Positions 37,101-49,251 of a stretch of DNA of 64,000 nt are shown here, piece by piece. This DNA is from Ochotona curzoniae (taxonomy: Eukaryota > Chordata > Mammalia > Lagomorpha > Ochotonidae): positions 9,794,001 through 9,858,000 of the forward strand of contig NW_024464918.1 of assembly GCF_017591425.1 (NCBI RefSeq). The letters are read 5' to 3'. The position numbers and the translations under genes were made by a program. Under the pieces are notes generated by a model. That model saw only the letters and a list, made by a program, of their open reading frames with translations. It did not search any database and was not told the DNA's origin. Positions within the stretch are counted from its first letter, which is position 1. The number at the start of each line of letters is the position of its first letter.

Positions 37101-38023
37101 CAGATTTTTGAAAAAAAAATCTTGCTTACTTTTGCTGTTTTAAAAAAAGCATATGAAAATGGAGTCATAAAATGAGAAAATTATTTTTGATGACATATAA
37201 TTTGTTGGAAAAATTGGGAAAATTTTGAACCTGAAAATATGATATTTAGAAGGACACAAAACATAATAATTATGATACAGGTTGTTAGCAATTTCCCCCA
37301 AAGTGCTATTTTATTATATTGGTGCTCAAATGAGCAGAAGGAGATGGCTTTGATGGCTGATTCCCAACAGCAGCTCATTGACAGTGCTTTTATAATCCCC
37401 AGTGCAGTAGTCTCTAATAGTGTCATGTTAGAAGGACCTTCCGGCTATTTCTGATCAGTTTGGGGGTAGTTAGTGTGTCCAGGTGTATTAACCAGAATGG
37501 AAATATTCCCTAAAGGAAAATCCTAAGATTTACAGCACAAACATTCTATAATTTCCTGAATTGCATGCCAGCAGAATTGGAGTGCTTGTACTTGACTGTG
37601 TGCGGTGGGTGGGAGTGCAACGGTGTAGAATATCACAAATGCATCAAGTTTGCAATTCTGTGTAGTTTAAAGAGAGTTCCATCATAAATCTTTGGCACGT
37701 ATCTTTTCTTTTACAACCTTATACTATGAACAGATATTTAAGACACATTTCTTTATAGTTACATTTATTAGAATGCATGTTATACTTATTTATTAAAGGT
37801 GCAGCTGCTATTGCTATGAGTTACGGGAAGGTTTTTCATCTAAAAGATCAATCATGCTTAGAATCTAAGAATGACCTAATGAAAATTGTGCTGACTAGTT
37901 TTTCCTACCAAGTCAATTAACCTATATTAGGCAGTTTGTTATGATTATGCTTTACAATAACATCTGCATTAGTTCTATCAGAGAGGGAGAAAGAAGTACA
38001 GCAGAACATGTGTATGCACGGGT

Positions 38024-38063
<40 letters not shown>

Positions 38064-38334
38064 TGCCCACTAAGACTAGTAGAAAGGATGGGCAAAATGA
38101 GCCAAGAATAAAAGAGGGCTGGCAGGTAAAAACCTATATGCTCACAAAAAGTGATGATGCTAGAAAATGGACAGTGTACTGTCCAGCCCAGTACCCCACA
38201 GCGTATCAGGCTTCCAGCAGACCGGAAGCTACCTCTTCTCCCAAAATTTCTTGAGTTTTCTTCTCTCATTGCATTCTTCCTTCTTCTCTCTACATTGCGA
38301 TTTCTTTCCAGGGGCCACTGACGCAAGATCCAAT
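34101..38334. other. Repeat-poor unassigned region
   Basis: Over 4 kb with no CSINE or L1 that I can anchor, apart from a GT microsatellite. Locally more complex stretches are 34390-34660, 34960-35130 (the most GC-rich) and 36840-37000. Frames are short and domain-free. Depletion of repeats could mean constraint or merely older, unrecognised elements. Confidence 0.4.
38028..38061. repeat. (GT)17 microsatellite
   Basis: An uninterrupted alternating GT run. A 124-codon minus-strand frame across it shows the resulting Thr-His repeat and is not a gene. Confidence 0.95.
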
Positions 38335-38600
38335 TCTCACTGTCTAAAATGTTCTTCCATCCTTTGCTTACCTAACTCTTTCAGAGCAGCTGCATCATAA
38401 TGACTGTTCCCATCCCTTCATAAGCACTGCCTGTACTGCCCCTGATAGAAGCTGCCATGGAATTGTGTGGCCCTTTTCCCCATAATATTCTCATAATCAC
38501 ATTTTTAAATTGCATATACTAACTTATGTGTTTGCCATTTCAACTAGAATGTAAGTTCAATGAGGGCAAGGACCTTATTCATTACTGTCCACTCTCAACC
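38335..38600 (+). mobile_element. Ancient L2-like fragment
   Basis: 'CTAGAATGTAAGTTCAATGAGGGCAAGGACCTTATTC' (about 38546-38582) closely follows the old mammalian L2 3' theme 'ctgtaagctccatgagggcagggacc'. Upstream, 'AAAATGTTCTTCCATCC' fits the same element. The left boundary is uncertain. Confidence 0.6.
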
Positions 38601-41600
38601 ATGTAGAAGTTGGTAACTCTCAAATCTACTACCATGGAACAATTACCATATTTTTGTTTTATAAGTAAGATTGGAACCCGATACGCAGCAAGTATCATCA
38701 ACAAGTGGGTTTCCATTCAGTTTTCACGCTTACCCTTCAGAAACACCCAATCACTTGATTTAGCCTCTTTTTCAAAGAAAGCTCTTATTACCTACAGTTC
38801 AATTTTATAACTAGGCTCTTTACTCACCGATGTTAAATAATTATTGTATTTTGTTACTTTATTTCTTCTAATAGAAAAACTACTTTACTCTTACCTTCAG
38901 ACTATGATGGTAAATGCTATTTTGTTCATTTCTTTTCCAGGTTATTTGTATGGTCATTGCCAAATATGATCCAAAGAAGACAGAAGTACTCCCTACCATT
39001 TAGATACAGGCTTATGAATTTTTGAATAATTCATGTAAAATTTAACTTTAAGCAGTCACATCAGTGACTGTCATTTTAAAAGTAATCACCTGTAATTTTG
39101 CCACAATTTTTACAATGAAAAGGAAATTTGCTACTATCCTAACTTTTATTTAATTCTACCTCTGGATGGATAGACGAGGCTAGATACATTATAAGTGTGT
39201 TCTGAAAGCAGTCTAATTGATGTTGAAGTCTTTTAAGGGTTCAAAAAAATGAAAGTAATGGGTTTTGTCATGCCACCAGAAACAAAGTGGTTTTAGTTCT
39301 TAAAGAACTGCTTAGAACAACATGGCAAGCAGTACAATCAAATTATTTTGTCTGCTTGTCTAACATAAAGGCAACATTATCAACTGACATCCTGCTGCTT
39401 TGAGATAAGACTCAGGAGACAGGCCTGGGAAAACTGTGTTTATCTTGCAGGAGACAATGATTAGGTAATTTGGACATTTCATATTTAATAAAAACTATTT
39501 AAATCAGGAACCATCAGACCTGCACTGATGAGACTAACATTTATATTGTACCCTCTGTCTGCCTCCAAAATGTGATAGGATCCTTTTCATTTCTAAGAAG
39601 TACTCTTTAAAATGAAGGAAGTGTGTTAAATGCTTGGAATTGCTTTTAAATTAAACCACACAGCTGACATGAATAAAAGGGGACCGCCTAAAGTGCTCCA
39701 TAATGATAGGGAAAGCAACCAGCTAGCACAACACTTGACTTGTTTTTCCCGAGTAGGTTTGATCTGCCTTGCAATGAAAATATTGAAAATGATTTCTGGT
39801 CCTCACTGATATCACAAATCATAACACACATAAAGGCAGAGGAGTCATCAAAGATCCATCTGCACAGTGATTCATATGTGCACGTACTTACACAGAAATG
39901 CTCACTGTTTTTATAATCGGATACACAAACATTACTCATTAATCTCTCATTTTATTAAAGCTCTGCAGAGAAAGAAAAGATGGGATCAAACTTATGAAAA
40001 AATGAGGTGAGAGAGCAAGACAGTCTTACACATGGAAAGTCAAAAATGTACTTGCTATATATACATACACACACATATATATGTATTTAGCAGTGTGTGT
40101 GTGTGTGTGTGTAGCCAGTTTTCCAGTGAACTGTATTTCATAAAGCAATCATATAAATGACTTTTTTTTTTCTACCACCAAAGGGCTTTTCAAGACCTGA
40201 AATCAAAATGCAAAATATGCAACCGTGAGCTCCATTGCTGAATAAATCATAATAATTAAGATCTCATTCCACAAGAAATCATATCACCCAGGTGAACAGG
40301 AGCAAAAGAAATCTACTTTTAATCTCACCGATAATAGAGATTCACTTCATCTCTGATTTAGTTACACAGTGTGATGAAGTGTGTACAAAAGTGTGTGTGT
40401 GCACCTGAGTTTCAATGCGCATGCAAGCACAAAAGATTTTTGGTTTCCCTTGGCAAGAAAAACATTTTGCCAGAGCCATCCCAGCTTTTACAAAAGGGCA
40501 CTGTACATTTATTAATGAATTCGGTCTCATTTTAGGAATGTCCCACAAGAATTTTTTTGGCATAACATTCTAAGTAAATGAATGAGAGCAATTAACGCCA
40601 CCCCTCCAGCAGGAAAACACACACATAAATGGACACATTACCTTTTGTCATACTTATGTATCAGCCCAAATTGAGTTTTAGAATTGTAATTGTGTTTAAA
40701 TTCTGTATTTATTTCTACTATGGTTTTCTTTCAATTCTATTTGTGTGTTATACTCTTTTTTGATCATCCTATCATTCCAATTCTACTGTACTAAGACATT
40801 CAAAGTAGGAGAAAGTCAAGCAGATTTACAGTTATTAGAAGGTAGACTCCTGTTTATAATAATAATAAAAAAAACCCCTCCTTTCTCTTTCCACCCCTAT
40901 GCCCAACTCGGGTCACATGTTCATTTACATGGAAGAGCTGTATCAAGAAATACAAGTAAGAAAGAAGGGAGTTATGAATCACTAGTAATACTTCCTCAAG
41001 ATTTTTAACTCTTCCAAATACACATTTCATTATCAACCCTAAACGTTTTAGTAGCTTACATATCATTTTCATTGTGGTTTGTCTTTGCTACTGAAGAATT
41101 CACAACTATCATGTTATATTCTGTCAGCTCATATGTGCTGCAACTTTTAGGTTTTTGTTAAATGTAAGCAGGATTATTTATAGCACAACATTGTAAAATA
41201 CTATTTAACAATAAAATACAGGCATTTATATGATGGATTAAAGCAAGTGGCTGAAGAACGAGATGCTATGGTAAAAAGATGAGTGTTATATGTGAAATGA
41301 TTTCAGAAAATGGCATTCTCCCAAAAATGTTTATCTTAATTACAAGCAGAACTAAAATGGATTCAACCTTGTCAAACATTAACGTAATAATAACAGTAGC
41401 TTATGAATAGAGATGAGCTAGAGATTAGGTTATAAACACAGAAGGGGCAGAATGCAGTGTGAATGCCATGAGATGCATCTTTTACCAAAGGAAATCACAA
41501 AACTTGCCTAACAATGAAAACTAACTACCATCAAGATTTTTCACTCCTAATATTTTTATAACATTTTAAATTCCAGAATTAGTGTTAGCTGTGCATATAC

Positions 41601-42008
41601 ATCGACATATATATGTGCATGGAGATGTTAATAAATTCATTGCCAAATGAAATGAGGAGTTAAATTCATTCAATCTCCAGAATTTTTTTTCCAAATACAT
41701 GAATAATTATTTCCATAAACATTTTGAAGGCTCCTCATATTTCATACAGGGGAGAAGCCCATTCATCTGCACACTAAATAATTAGTTCAATTTGTTCAAA
41801 TTCGATAGCTTCTGATGAGATCAAGTATTAAAAATTAAACAGTGCATGCCACTGAATATCAGCAAGATTACCCAGCTGACTTGCCTTTAGAGACATGCGT
41901 TTTCTTCAGGGAGATTCTGCTATCTGTTCCCTTCTCATGGACAATTATTGTGTATAACTAGAGATGCCAGAACATTGTCTTCTCAAAAAAATTTTATTAG
42001 ATAATTCA
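38601..42008. other. Repeat-poor unassigned region
   Basis: Contains a GT microsatellite at 40093-40112 with a neighbouring TA/CA tract (40059-40085). The section 39020-39500 is compositionally complex and is discussed as a conserved-element candidate. No gene was recognised. Confidence 0.4.
40093..40112. repeat. (GT)10 microsatellite
   Basis: An uninterrupted GT run, preceded by a short TATA/CACA tract. Confidence 0.95.
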
Positions 42009-42085
42009 GATCCCAATGCTTGCAGGCGGAGGATTAATCTGTGAGCCACAGCACCAGTCCCAAAATAAATAAATCTAAAAAAAAC
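42009..42085 (-). mobile_element. CSINE head fragment (antisense) joined to a tail-like A-rich end
   Basis: 'TTAATCTGTGAGCCACAGCACCAGTCCC' (to 42061) is the reversed CSINE head. It is followed at once by 'AAAATAAATAAATCTAAAAAAAAC', which reads as a plus-strand CSINE tail. The two halves have opposite orientation, so this is a composite of fragments rather than one element. Confidence 0.6.
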
Positions 42086-42129
42086 AAAAGCCTGCTAGGA
42101 GCAGCCCTCTCCCACTTTTCCTGGGTTTA

Positions 42130-42280
42130 AGTAATAAAAAGTAGTTGGGAAACAATTTTTCTCATCCACTTTACCCCATTCCGTGACCATGCCCATCCTA
42201 ATCAGTGGTCCAAATGCTAATGTATCCTTCTCAACTATGTAAACATCATCAGAAGTAAAATTTATTATTAAAAACAAAGA
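42130..42280 (+). mobile_element. Second copy of the repeat seen at 16780-17095
   Basis: 'GGGAAACAATTTTTCTCATCCACTTTACCCCATTCC' and 'TATGTAAACATCATCAGAAGTAAAATTT' match the 3' part of the 16780-17095 element in the same orientation, with indels between the two anchors. Possibly a lagomorph L1 3' UTR. Confidence 0.45.
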
Positions 42281-42597
42281 ATTTAAAAGGTAACTTTCAT
42301 AATGTATTGGCACAGAAGTCAAATCTCAACTTTCTCTATTGGCATCTGCTTCTGTGCACATTATAATGCCTTCTTTAGATCATCACAATATTAAAATATG
42401 TAATTATTACAAGATTCTAATAAGCTATATTATCTGATAAATGGATCGCTTTATTCTGATTCATGGTGTCTTAAATACCAAGCTGAAACTTAAACACCTT
42501 AAATTTCATGAAGAAGTTGAAGTTTTAACTTGTCTTTTGTCATATTACTGTAAATATTATACAATCAGAGTCACAATAACCTTCAAGATTCTTTGAG

Positions 42598-42900
42598 GGG
42601 CCAGGTGGAACAGCCTAATGGCTAAAATCCTCGCCTTGCATACACTGGAATCCCATATGGGCAACAGGTCTTTTCCCGGCTGTTCCAGCTCCCTGCTTGT
42701 GGCCCAGGAAAGCAGCGGAAGACAGCCCAAAGCCTTGGGACCCTGTACCTGCAGGAGAGACCGGGAGGAAGCTCCTGGCTCCTAGCCTCAGATCAGCCCA
42801 GCTCCAGCCACTGTGGACACTTAGGGAGTGAAGCAGAGGATGGAAGACCTTTTCCTGTGTCTCCCTCACTCTGTAGCTCTGACTTTCCAAAAAAAAAAAA
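42598..42900 (+). mobile_element. CSINE, full length
   Basis: 'GGGCCAGGTGGAACAGCCTAATGGCTAAAATCC', 'CCCATATGGGCAACAGG', 'CAGCTCCCTGCTTGTGGCCCAGG', 'AGACAGCCCAAAGCC', 'CACTTAGGGAGTGAAGCAGAGGATGGAAGACC' and a poly-A end. Low to moderate divergence. Confidence 0.93.
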
Positions 42901-43879
42901 GCATTTTTTAAAAACTTTTCTGAAATTAGACAATATTTTTATCTTGTTTTACATGTTCTGCTTTAATTACAAGCAGAACTTTTTTTAGTGTTAAGAATAG
43001 TTTGATATGGTTATCTACTTTCTAATCCCTTTTTATATCAAAATGCTGATATCTAGAAATACTTCCTTTTAATGTTCTATAGATTATAAAGCTATAGTTA
43101 ATATAAATTTTAAAACACACTTAAAAAACAAAAAATCATTTACTAACATAAAAAATAAGTATAAATGAAGTATTTGTGGCTTTCCCCTTCACTTCTTTAG
43201 GAATATGATCTGTATATAATCACACAACCTCAAATCACTATTATTTAAAATCTTCATTATTTCTCTTAACCTAGAATCTCTTCCTCTTATAATCAGTATT
43301 TTTTTTCTTTGAGTAAGAAGTCAGAGGCATAAACATTTTATCTGTTTTTTCCTTTTTCAACTTTTCTCAGGCATTGCTGATGATTTTCCTGAGAGCCTGT
43401 TGCTGTGGCTGCAATCCACACCCCATGTTCCTTCCTTGTCTAACCCAGTAGAAGTACTAGCTACTCTCGCTGACTGCCTCACTCTTTCTGTTTATGGACA
43501 TCTTAATGATCGCCTAAGTACTCAAACAGTAAAGTTCAAGAATCTTAACAATGATAGTATCACAAATCATTTGTCTTAAAATCACTCATTGAACATTTAG
43601 TAACTTTACTATTCCCTATTTAAAAGCATACAGTTAAGCATAATTATCAGAGTAATCATCTCAAGAAATTAGCGTTGTAAATTTTTTTTTCATACAACAC
43701 AGAGATCACACCTAAAATGATACTGACTATATTACACTCAGTATTTTCCCCAAAAGTTACCTGAGTTGGCAGTTTTGTGTGCAATTTCCTATAGGTGAAA
43801 ATATATTTATGTTTAATATTATATATTCATAATGTTGTATATATATATGATTAAATAGAAAGATACAGAGTCATGTAAT
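42901..43879. other. Unassigned AT-rich sequence
   Basis: Nothing recognised. The stretch 43360-43500 is more GC-rich but anonymous. Confidence 0.5.
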
Positions 43880-44175
43880 AATAATTTTATGGCACTCTTT
43901 CCTGAATTAAATTTAGCCAATATTTTCCACATCCATGCCCACATAGCTGCCTAGTTGTTATCAATAATCATTAAATATTCCACACTATGACTGTTCCTTG
44001 ATTTGCCCAACCATTTTGACTGGATATTGGAAATTTTTCCCATTTAAAACACCATACTGTATAATTTTACCCTGCAGTCTCAAAGACAGCAAATTCTAAT
44101 ATCCACAGCTCCGATGTGCACCACTATTGCCCCATGTATAACATGACAGAAAATACAGCACTTGGGTATATTTTT
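43880..44175 (-). mobile_element. Ancient L1 3' end, antisense
   Basis: 'CATTAAATATTCCACACTATGACTGTTCC', 'TTTGCCCAACCATTTTGACTGGATATTGG' and 'TTTTTCCCATTTAAAACAC' are the reverse of the conserved L1 ORF2 end (theme 'agtattccattgtatgactgtaccataatttatttatccattc'). Strongly diverged, non-coding. Confidence 0.55.
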
Positions 44176-46279
44176 TACTCATTCTTTTTTTCGGGAGCTG
44201 GGGAAGAACTGAGCAACAAGTACACATGTGTGTGTTTCTGTGTGACTATTACAGCTAAACTTTTTCAATACATATGAAATACAAGTGAAATATCCAACTT
44301 CCTTTTGTTTAAGATATCAAACATGGAAATAATTTTAAGACATTAGTTTCTATTATATTTAAAATTAAAAATTTTCAGAAATGTATTCACATAATTAATT
44401 TCATATGATAAATTTCTCTTTGTTTTGCTCTCTTCATCTCCCCTATCCAGGTCTCACAATTTTCATTCTCTAGCAATATGTTAATTACCTTCAGGCATGC
44501 ATTAAAAATCTAGTACGTTAGTTTTTGTTCTACTATAATCCTTTCCAGGTTAAATATATCATCTGTTACATTTGTTTCCTGTGCTTAGCTTAGCTCTTCT
44601 TTCATGAATAAGTGGATGAAATGATTTGGGTAGAGCAATCCAAAACAAACATATATAATATACTTTTTTTTGTCTCTTCTCATACTTAGAAACAACAATG
44701 GGCATAGTTTTCTTTAGAGTTCTAAATATGTGCAAAATTTAATTGTTGCTAATGCTAGTCAAGCTTCCACTGCTGTTAAAAAAAAAAAGACTAAGCATCT
44801 TAGATATAACTTTGACAGCCTTTGCTAGTTAAATTGAAACTCACAGAGCATGACCTGTCATCTCTCGCTGTGCCATGAATCTTTGCTATTACTAATTTTC
44901 TGCAAGCAATCTAGTGACCTTAGGGCTGATTAATTAGCTGCTGGTTTATGTATTTTACAACATTAATTGTGAAAGCCCTCGCTGTTACTTCATGGATATA
45001 TTAACCTTGTTAGTATGTGGAACTGGAAATGGAAAAGCCTCATTAGACAGTCTTTCTGACATTTTGAAAGGGTTTACTTCACTAACTCCAGTACAGGACA
45101 TTTCCACTATTTTAGAAGCTCAAATGCCTGTTATATCAGCAAAGCCCAGGTTATATTTTGATAGTCATCTTTGATGTTTCTTGTTATTATTTCTGCTTAA
45201 ATGAATCGTAGCACAATTTTTCTCCCCTATTGGTTGTAAATGGTTTTTAATATACTATAATAATTTTGAGAGTCTAAATTTAGCTGCTATACAAATTCAG
45301 ACTTGAAAAGAGATTAAGTACATGCTTAACTGAGCGTATTTTCAAGAACCCTACATATTTTGTTTTTGGCATAATCTAAATAGCCAGATTTCAGTGTTGA
45401 ATAATAACTACTAGGAAAAAATATTTATTCTTGGGAGCCATAAAATAACTCCATTTTTAAATAAGTTATTCCCTCATTGGAATATTAGTGCTCTAAGGGA
45501 GAGTTTAGGCAGCAGTATTCAGCCCCTAGGTAACCTGTCTGGCTTCTTCTTTCATTTGTATGTTCAATATACCCAGCTCTGCTCAGTCAAGGGAGAAGGG
45601 GAGAATTTTGTCCAATATCCAAGAATACACTGTCCAATATTCTTGTCAAATTTTTCTACGTTCACAGTGTTCAGTTCTCACCAATGACACTGAAAAGTGA
45701 TTTTTGAGTAGTCAAATACTGAACTATGTGTAAGATGTGAAATAAAATAGTCTCTTCTATACAGAAAATGAGCAAACAAATATACTATATAAGAACATAT
45801 ATCAAGACACCTGGTGATTAATGTTACACTAGCCCAATAGTTTCACTTAGAGGTCTAAATAGAAGGATGTAAAAATATTCTCAGGTCAAAATTAACATTT
45901 AAGATTTTAATGAGATTTCTCACTCAATAAATACGTGTTGATTGATCAAGGCTTCTTTTCCTTTCTAGACTTAAAAAGGAAGTCAAGATTGATCTTGTCA
46001 TTTGTTTTAAAGCCTTCACACTGCTTCCTTTTACTTTGATTTCGAACCCAAACTTGACTAAGAAAACATGAAAGTAACAGGAGACCTCTGTGTAGCTGAA
46101 TGGAGATGCTGTGCCCATATTTTATGAGAGGAGCAAGATGCCAGGACAGGGAATTGATTAATACATGACTGCTACCATGTCTATCGCTGCATAGAAAACT
46201 ACCATCACATGATGTAACATTAGTGTGTGTTTATAGAAATGTTCACATTTACAGCAGAATATGAATATGTCCATGTGAA
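44176..46279. other. Repeat-poor region with a complex core
   Basis: No repeat was assigned. The core 44800-45180 has a less biased composition and homeodomain-type 'TTAATTA' words and is treated as a candidate conserved non-coding element. A 60-codon frame at 44992-45174 lies within it, without a domain. Confidence 0.4.
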
Positions 46280-46280
46280 G

Positions 46281-46325
46281 TGTGTGTGTGTGTGTGTGTG
46301 AGAAAGAGAGAGAGGGAGAGAGACC
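46281..46325. repeat. (TG)10 followed by AG-rich tract
   Basis: TG dinucleotides at 46281-46300 switch directly to (AG)n with interruptions. Confidence 0.95.
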
Positions 46326-46475
46326 CCAATAAGCGCATTCAATTTTTGATTGTTCCTGGTTTTATTTTGTATCCTGAAGCTATTTCTTATGCCCTTCCAT
46401 TAAGAGCATCATAGGATACTCCTTTGCTTTTCAATTTTCTTTCTGATACTGACTGAGCAGATGGATTTCTTTCAC

Positions 46476-46603
46476 CTTGCCCCCTTTTCACCATATCATC
46501 TCTCTCTTCTCCAATAGGATCATATTCAAAGAGACTCCGAAGTAACTTAACTCCCTTCCTCTCCTTGCTCATGCTCCCGTAAGGTGTGGGTTCTATGTCT
46601 CTC
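46476..46603 (-). other. Candidate unannotated exon (128 bp) with splice-like ends
   Basis: On the minus strand a pyrimidine-leaning stretch ends in 'TTATTTCTGTACCTTTAG', a plausible acceptor, just before 46603. The segment then ends 'GGGGGCAAG' followed by GTGAAAG (donor at 46475-46474). The interval is open in one frame, which belongs to a 94-codon frame spanning 46671-46387. The peptide contains 'GVKLLRSLFEYDPIGEERDD', where 'SLFEYDP' faintly resembles the start of SH3 domains ('ALFDYDP'). It begins in codon phase 2 and ends in phase 1. I do not recognise the protein. Chance occurrence of a 94-codon frame with splice-like words in 64 kb is quite possible. Confidence 0.2.
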
Positions 46604-48397
46604 CTAAAGGTACAGAAATAATACAGCTTCCCCGCATTAGCTAAATGTCTGCTTTGGTTTGACACAAGCACTCAGTTTTATAAAACATGCACAATTTCTC
46701 TATCTGGAAATTCAATTGCAAATTTATTTTTATTTCACAAATATTTATTAACCCTAATAATTACTAGGTGCAAAACTGAGTAGTATAAACATAAATGCAC
46801 AAAGCCATGAAGAGAGGTTAATTATATATTCCAAATTACAGAGACTATAGTTTTTAGTTTGTCAAAAATATTTGCCATTAATATAGATGGGTTTTTAAGT
46901 GATTCCTTCACTCCTTGCAAATTATTTTTTATATGTTACTAGTATTTGAGGAGATATTTTGGGGAAAGATGTAGAATTCTCATACATTGAGAAAAATTAT
47001 TTAACACAGCTAAAATTAAGTTTCTCTATTTAGAGACTGTTTCATTTCTTTGAATAAATGTTTAGAAATAGCCACAATAGAGTCTACAGAATCGTGGTCA
47101 AAGTCTAATGACATACCACTTTCTTTTAGAAAGTTTTCCAATACTAAAATTTCTAATTGTGCAATGTGGGATTATTTTTACCCTTCTTATTCTTATTTTG
47201 CTTGGGGACAGATTTTGTGCCTGTCACACAAAGTCATAAAACTGAAGACTTTGATATTCTGTATAAAGGTTTATAACTTGAAGATTTCGCCTTTATGTTT
47301 AAGTTTCAATCAATAGGGAAAAACTTAAAAAAAAAAAACAAAACTGTTGTCACATGGATTAATTCCAAACACTCCAAACTTTCTGAGTGTATTTCTGCAA
47401 AGGTCAGCTATTGTAGAGAAAACTATTTGAAATGGGTGAAACTTGCTAGTGCCAAGTGTCACAAGCCAAATGTTCTCAAGTCAGAATTAGCTTAAATTAG
47501 ATTCAATAATGTAAAAATAACATCATTTTAAATAAGCCATAAAAGTAACGACTCTGTTTCTAATGTTTATTTAATAATAAAAACTACAAAACTGCCTACC
47601 ATATAAAATTTAGCTACTCAAGAAATTGTTAGAATATATGAGAAATTAGAAATATCTTAATCTTATAGCATGTTCATATTTTGCTTGTTTTCAGTTACCG
47701 TGATGAATTATGTAAAGAGTTCATTACATCAGTGAATATTTCAGATACTTCTAGGCTGTGTACCAGTCTATCCACATTACAGCTTCAATTTCAAAACCTT
47801 CTTTCTGCCTTCCAAAGTAGATTTTCATATGGTTCTGAATGATCTTGTCAGACTAGATGCTAAAGGAAGCCCTGACCGTATACAAGTTTTGTGTGCTTTC
47901 AGTTTTTTAGCTGTCATCCTATGAGGAGTTGAGAGAGCCCAAATTTGATGAAATAAAATAATAAGTAGTGCCAGCAGTTAAGTCCATCTTACACAAGGCA
48001 GAGATTGTGAAATGGTGTAAACACCATGCTGTTTGCTACCAGGAAACTCATCCTAACTCAGCATCTTCAATATGGTGTTCTAAATAGAGCAGTTCACAGA
48101 GGCCTGCAGAAAACTATCGATGATTTTTTTATGTCTGCTACATCCTCTCTAAATGCATGTTTTGAAATCTGGGAATATTTCTAGTAACCCCTGACATAAT
48201 TATACTATGTACAAATAATATTGATTCTTAACAGCAATACTCTGGTAGTGTCAGATGTTGTAATTCTATGAAGAGCAATGCATTTGTGAGAAGTTACATT
48301 GCAGGAAAAGATCAGATGCTCGGAGTCATCAGCACAGCTCTCTCATTACCTACAAATAAATTGAGAGTAGTGGCATGTAGCTCGACTATTACCACAT
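46604..48397. other. Unassigned AT-rich sequence
   Basis: A weak L2-like phrase occurs near 46740-46800 ('ATATTTATTAACCCTAATAATTACTAGGTGC'). Nothing else was recognised. Confidence 0.4.
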
Positions 48398-48718
48398 TCC
48401 ATTCAGGATGCTGTGACAAAACACTATAAAATCGGTGGTTTACAAAATCATAAATACATTGTTTACGGTTCTGAAGAATCAGAAGCCCAGAACTGAGGAA
48501 CTGACATATATAAGTCCTGCTGAAGTTCTACTTGCTTATGGAAGGACCACTTGCCAGGTTCTCATATGGCAGAAGCAAAAAGGAAATGCCCTAAGACCAC
48601 AAAACGCACTAATCTATCTATAAGAGTTGAATCTTGTCGACCTGATCGCCTCCTATTACTTGAGAAGTTAGGATCCTAATATATAAATTTCAGGAGTGCA
48701 CATATTCAGATCAGACAA
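48398..48718 (+). mobile_element. Ancient mammalian interspersed repeat
   Basis: 'GATGCTGTGACAAAACACTATAAAATCGGTGG', 'TTACGGTTCTGAAGAATCAGAAGCCCAG', 'TTGCCAGGTTCTCATATGGCAG', 'GACCTGATCGCCTCCTATTACTTGAG' and 'TTAGGATCCTAATATATAAATTTCAGG' follow, in order, the well-known old repeat that reads 'ataccatagactgggtggcttataaacaacag ... gggattaggatttcaacatatgaatt'. I recognise the consensus but cannot name the class (LTR or other) safely. Non-coding. Confidence 0.7.
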
Positions 48719-48958
48719 GTAACTAACATTCTGAAAATGACTGAAATAGTGTCTCATTGATTTCTGTATATCTATCTATCTCTACTACATAGTTTTCACA
48801 TGGTCCTTTAATGAATAAAAACAATATTTCATATTGACAATATTATCTCAGACATTTACCTTAGTGAACAGATGATACTCCACAATGTGTACAACAATTC
48901 TATTTTCATACAGTCTATTACTAACCATGTGAGTTGACATCTAGAAAATGTGATTATT

Positions 48959-49251
48959 GGACCTGGTGAAACAGTCTAGGAGCTAAGTACTCTTCTTGCA
49001 TGTACCAGGATCTCATATGTCCTGACTGTTCCACTTCCCATCCAGCTCCCTGCTGATGGCCTAGGAATGCAGTAGTGGGCAGCCCAAAGCCTTAGGACCC
49101 TGCACCCACATAGGAAGGAGCTACTTGGCTTTGGATCGGCTCAGCTCTAGCTATTTCAACAGCTTGGGGAGTGAACCAGTGGGTGGAAGATATTCCTCTA
49201 TGTCTCTCCTCTTTAAATTTGATTTTCCAACAAAAATAAATAAATCATTAA
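48959..49251 (+). mobile_element. CSINE
   Basis: 'GGACCTGGTGAAACAGTCTAGGAGCTAAG', 'CACTTCCCATCCAGCTCCCTGC', 'GGGCAGCCCAAAGCCTTAGGACCCTGCACCC', 'TTGGATCGGCTCAGCTC', 'TTGGGGAGTGAACCAGTGGGTGGAAG' and 'AAAAATAAATAAATC'. Part of the head module is missing. Confidence 0.92.

Noticed and set aside
37952..38326. 124-codon minus-strand open frame with a Thr-His repeat
   Set aside because: The repeat is the translated (GT)17 microsatellite; no domain elsewhere.
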